From assembly GCF_003718735.1 (NCBI RefSeq), contig NZ_CP033460.1:1922001-1986000 (forward strand): DNA of 64,000 nucleotides. Reading direction: 5' to 3'. Below are positions 60,950 through 64,000 of this stretch, piece after piece; the stretch's first letter is position 1, and each line of letters begins with the position of its first letter. This stretch comes from Staphylococcus debuckii (GTDB lineage Bacteria > Bacillota > Bacilli > Staphylococcales > Staphylococcaceae). Below the pieces are notes generated by a model. That model was given only the letters and a program-made list of their open reading frames with translations. It was not told the origin of the DNA and ran no database searches. Position numbers and translations under genes: made by a program.

Positions 60950-63019
60950 CTATACTTTTATTCTATTACTTCTCCCGAATATAATGTTTCCATCTTTTAT
61001 ATTACCTAGTATTTCTTCATATTTATTTAATATATTTATATGCTTTTCAACCATATCTTGTCTATTATTATTTTTAGCTAATTCTATAGATTTGACCGTT
61101 GATTTGATATGTAATTCATATTTTTCAACATCTAAATCAGAAAATCCAATAGCTAAATCCTTACATGGTTTCCCAGAATTACAAGTCAGGCATGGCGGAG
61201 CTTCCATGTATGGACAATCACCGCTCAATCTAGCATGACAAGTGCCATAAGGATTGTCCATTGCGTTTAATTTATGTTCTTGCCATAAAGAATTCAATGC
61301 TTTTTCAGATAGTTCACTACTATGCTGTATATTTTTAATTTTACCGTCAACATCAAAACTAAAAGCTCCTTGATCAATAACAGATTCAAAAGCCTTTCTT
61401 TTTGTATCATCAAGTAACTTAGCATATCTTAGAGTCATTTCTGGTGAGGAGTGTGCTAATAATTCTTGTATCGTTAATATATCTGCTCCACCATTTAACA
61501 ATTTTACTGCATAGGTATGTCTAAATTGATGGGTTTTGAAATGGAAGATTTCTCCTTGTTCATCAATAATATTTTTAGTCTTTGATAAATGATTTAAGTG
61601 TGCTCTGACCATATGTTGTGTAAAGGGCATTCCCTTTCTTTTTCCTTTATAAATAGCAAAAATATAATTATTAGGATTATTATCTTTTGTACTTTTACTT
61701 TTAGAATCGGCTATTAAAACTGCTATTATATCAGCTAATTTATTATCAATTGGTATTCTATGTCCTTTAACAAAAGTTTTAGCAATATCTGTGATAATTG
61801 AATACTTTCCATTAACTTTTGCAAGGCAATTATTTTTTAATGTCAATACATCAGAAATTCTTAATCCTGTTTTAAAAGCTATCCAAACTACAGGTATTAA
61901 ATCTTTATGCAAATCATTTATATGCTCAAAAAGCTGTTCCAATACAAAGTCTGGGATATAATCAATTTGGCTACTATTTTTCTTTTCGTGTTTAGGTAAG
62001 TCTTGAGGATAAATTAAAAATCGTATATCTTGGTACGGTGCTATAGCATAGTTTTGAGTTATAATATCGTTTAAGAACCTTCTAATTGTTTTTAATTCTT
62101 CTCTCACAAAGTTCTTAGTACTTTGCAAATTTTTATTAGCTGCATATTCAAATAAAAATTCTATATATGCTTCGATATGACATCTATCTAGTTCATTTAA
62201 ACTATTCCTTGTTTCTTTATTTTTAGATATATTTTGAAAAAAACTAGTTAAAACTCTTATATAAAACCTTGCTGTAGCAAATGCTATATCACCAGTTATC
62301 AAACGATTTTTCAAATATTTTTTTGCTAATTCTCGCATTTTAATTGACTCAATTTTTTCAAAGTTTAAATAATTGCCAGTTAGTGTTTTATTATAACTCA
62401 ACCCATATTTTTCTAAATTTCTAATATCCCATTTATCTTTTTCCCATTCTTCTCGCTTATCAATGAACTTAATTAGATTAATGTACATATTCTTTAAAAA
62501 AGAAGCCAGTCCGCTTTTGTATTCATAATCACCAAAGACTATTGTTGATGATCTTCTTTTTATTGGTATATTATTTTCAGTCAGCCAATTAAACCAGTGC
62601 TTTTCTAATGTATTTATATCACAATCCAGTAAAGAATTTAAATTTGGATAAACTTCATTAAAGAACTTAGCAATTTTATTAAGCTTTACTGCTCCAGTAT
62701 TAAATAAATTAGATAAAGACCAATCCTCTTTAACTATCAGTTTCAAAAAAAGGTATTTAAATTCTAAATTCAAATTTTTACTTTTAATCCTAAAGAAAAC
62801 ATTTTTTCTTTTGTCTCTATAGTTCTTGATACTATCTTGAAATTGCTTGAATTTGTTAAAAGCTGTAATGTGCCACTCATCATTTTTAAAAAAGTAATCA
62901 TCATGTATTTCAGTTATTAAAACCTCTCCTTTTATATTGATGGCTCTACTTTGTAATGTACATAATTCATTAATCATAGTACTGTTTGTAGGTAAATTAA
63001 TTGGTATTGACATAGTCAT
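60950..63019 (-). CDS. tnpB: TnpB, large tyrosine recombinase of the Tn554 family
   Basis: The protein has 689 residues, somewhat longer than Tn554 TnpB (630). The catalytic residues are Arg387 (FKTGLRISDVL), His497 and Arg500 (HQFRHTYAVKLL), His523 and Tyr532 (LAHSSPEMTLRYAKL). After the catalytic domain comes a cysteine-rich stretch (CHARLSGDCPYMEAPPCLTCNSGKPC), likely a metal site and typical of the group. It overlaps tnpA by 4 bases. It appears intact. Confidence 0.93.
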   Translation of the reverse strand: MTMSIPINLPTNSTMINELCTLQSRAINIKGEVLITEIHDDYFFKNDEWHITAFNKFKQFQDSIKNYRDKRKNVFFRIKSKNLNLEFKYLFLKLIVKEDWSLSNLFNTGAVKLNKIAKFFNEVYPNLNSLLDCDINTLEKHWFNWLTENNIPIKRRSSTIVFGDYEYKSGLASFLKNMYINLIKFIDKREEWEKDKWDIRNLEKYGLSYNKTLTGNYLNFEKIESIKMRELAKKYLKNRLITGDIAFATARFYIRVLTSFFQNISKNKETRNSLNELDRCHIEAYIEFLFEYAANKNLQSTKNFVREELKTIRRFLNDIITQNYAIAPYQDIRFLIYPQDLPKHEKKNSSQIDYIPDFVLEQLFEHINDLHKDLIPVVWIAFKTGLRISDVLTLKNNCLAKVNGKYSIITDIAKTFVKGHRIPIDNKLADIIAVLIADSKSKSTKDNNPNNYIFAIYKGKRKGMPFTQHMVRAHLNHLSKTKNIIDEQGEIFHFKTHQFRHTYAVKLLNGGADILTIQELLAHSSPEMTLRYAKLLDDTKRKAFESVIDQGAFSFDVDGKIKNIQHSSELSEKALNSLWQEHKLNAMDNPYGTCHARLSGDCPYMEAPPCLTCNSGKPCKDLAIGFSDLDVEKYELHIKSTVKSIELAKNNNRQDMVEKHINILNKYEEILGNIKDGNIIFGRSNRIKV

Positions 63020-64000
63020 TCCCCTTTATTAAAAACTTGAAATTGATGCTTTACTTTATTCCAATCTTCACGTATATCTTCTTCAGTAGGATGAACATAT
63101 AAATTAATAGTCGTTTGTATATTACTATGACCAAGTCTTTCTTGAACTTGTTTTATATCCTTAGTTTCATTATAAAAAACAGTTGCATGTGTATGGCGAA
63201 ATAAATGAGGATGAACATTTATAGATGTTTTATGTTTTAGCCTTTTAAATAATGAATATATATCACTATAATTCATAGCTTCTCCTACATTTCTCCCCTT
63301 TATTTTTACAAAAAGATAATCAGAACATATTGAAAGTTCGTCAATTATTTCGTAGACATAATCATCGTATAAATCAATTAACGATTGGGAAATAAATATT
63401 TTTCTTTCCCCAGTTTTCAAATAAGTACCATTATCATTAAATCTATTTTTCAAAACTATTTGATGGCCTTTTCTAAAGTTAAATTTAATATCATCAATAC
63501 GTAATGATAATACCTCACCTATACGTAACCCGGTTTCATATAGTAATTGTATTAAGAATTTATCTCTAATATTATTAGCTTCCTCTAATAATTTCTTAAC
63601 CTCCGCATTAGTTAACACTTCTATTTTTTTCTTTGGTTCTTTAACTTTCAAAATATTTTTCAACGTTCTATAGTCCTTATTTATGTGATGCATGAAACTT
63701 TTATATTTTTTAGAGTATTTACTTTCCATATGCATAAAATCATAGAAATTAACATCTAATTTTTTGCTCCTATAGAGATAATCATAAAAATTAGATACTA
63801 CAGTCATAGTCAGATTAATTGTCTTAGGACTAATGCTTTTTCCTTTTCGGTGATAAGAGAGGACATTCTCATATTCAAAAGGTGTTTTCATCCATCTTAT
63901 AAAATCAACAAAGTTATCAAAACTAACTTCTTTATAGCATATCTTTTTACTTTCTAAGTAAACAAAAAAATTTTTTAGTGCATAGGCATAGGTTTTCTTG
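63016..64000 (-). CDS. tnpA: TnpA, tyrosine recombinase of the Tn554 family (start beyond the right edge)
   Basis: The frame is open to the right edge. The visible part adds 36 codons (KKTYAYALKNFFVYLESKK…) before the first internal Met, matching the N-terminal core-binding domain of Tn554 TnpA (361 residues). Counting from that Met, the catalytic residues are Arg123 (ETGLRIGEVLSL), His229 and Arg232 (HPHLFRHTHATVF), His255 and Tyr265 (LGHSNIQTTINLYVH). About 327 residues are visible, so only some 35 are missing. The catalytic set is intact. Confidence 0.92.
   Translation of the reverse strand, partial: KKTYAYALKNFFVYLESKKICYKEVSFDNFVDFIRWMKTPFEYENVLSYHRKGKSISPKTINLTMTVVSNFYDYLYRSKKLDVNFYDFMHMESKYSKKYKSFMHHINKDYRTLKNILKVKEPKKKIEVLTNAEVKKLLEEANNIRDKFLIQLLYETGLRIGEVLSLRIDDIKFNFRKGHQIVLKNRFNDNGTYLKTGERKIFISQSLIDLYDDYVYEIIDELSICSDYLFVKIKGRNVGEAMNYSDIYSLFKRLKHKTSINVHPHLFRHTHATVFYNETKDIKQVQERLGHSNIQTTINLYVHPTEEDIREDWNKVKHQFQVFNKGE

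Larger units (their letters stand above)
54025..64000. mobile_element. Tn554-family element inserted in yolD (right end outside the window)
   Basis: The left boundary is placed at about 54025, where YolD similarity stops after codon 34. The content is a Tn554-type recombinase set (tnpA-tnpB-tnpC, minus strand, at the right), arsenic resistance genes, an ArsP-like permease module, a second yolD and unknown cargo. Base composition is visibly richer in A+T than the core to the left, most of all from 58,040 on. The tnpA start and the right junction are off the edge, so the length (over 9.9 kb) and the exact ends remain open. No target duplication can be checked. Confidence 0.8.

Overview
The window is chromosomal DNA of a low-G+C Gram-positive bacterium, almost certainly a coagulase-negative Staphylococcus. 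Gene order follows the Staphylococcus core backbone: recX, sgtB, pfpI-like, yfkAB, ampS, ptpA, vraUTSR, map, gatD-murT, dinB, rlmCD, dagK, gatBAC, putP, camS, ligA, pcrA, pcrB, purB, nadE, pncB, nos-pheA, ppaC, sdcS, pgl. Two hints point towards the S. carnosus/S. simulans group, as inference only. One is a beta-carbonic anhydrase gene where S. aureus has none. The other is the absence of a ferritin gene between murT and the DnaQ-like exonuclease.

Positions 1-53,760 are ordinary core genome. The left part holds cell-envelope genes (a degenerate TagH-like ABC protein, SgtB, the VraUTSR cell-wall stress regulon, and GatD/MurT lipid II amidation), DNA repair and recombination genes (RecX, DinB, LigA, PcrA) and RNA/translation genes (RlmCD, GatCAB, Map). 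The middle and right hold NAD synthesis (PncB, NadE, PncA), purine synthesis (PurB), nitric oxide synthase with prephenate dehydratase, formate dehydrogenase, proline and dicarboxylate uptake, and small stress genes with sigma-B-like promoters. Nearly every transcription unit ends in a clear hairpin terminator, and many of these share a GGCTGGGAC/GTCCCAGCC core.

At 54,025 the core is interrupted. A yolD-like gene under a textbook LexA-regulated promoter (53,858-53,886) is cut after codon 34. Everything to the right edge is an AT-rich mobile element of the Tn554 type. Its tyrosine recombinases TnpA (running off the right edge) and TnpB are open. TnpC is frameshifted twice.

The element carries: a convergent module with an ArsP/YraQ-type permease, a 42-residue peptide with two vicinal cysteine pairs, its own ArsR and a 66-residue unknown protein; a pI258-like arsRBC arsenic operon; a membrane-anchored unknown protein broken by a frameshift; a complete second YolD gene with its own LexA-box promoter; and a passenger gene broken by one stop codon and one frameshift.

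The most interesting point is this arrangement. An element has inserted into an SOS-controlled yolD gene and itself brings a full yolD homologue whose promoter has the same -35/LexA box/-10 layout. It may supply in trans what its insertion destroys. The right end of the element, and the genes that normally follow yolD, lie outside the window.
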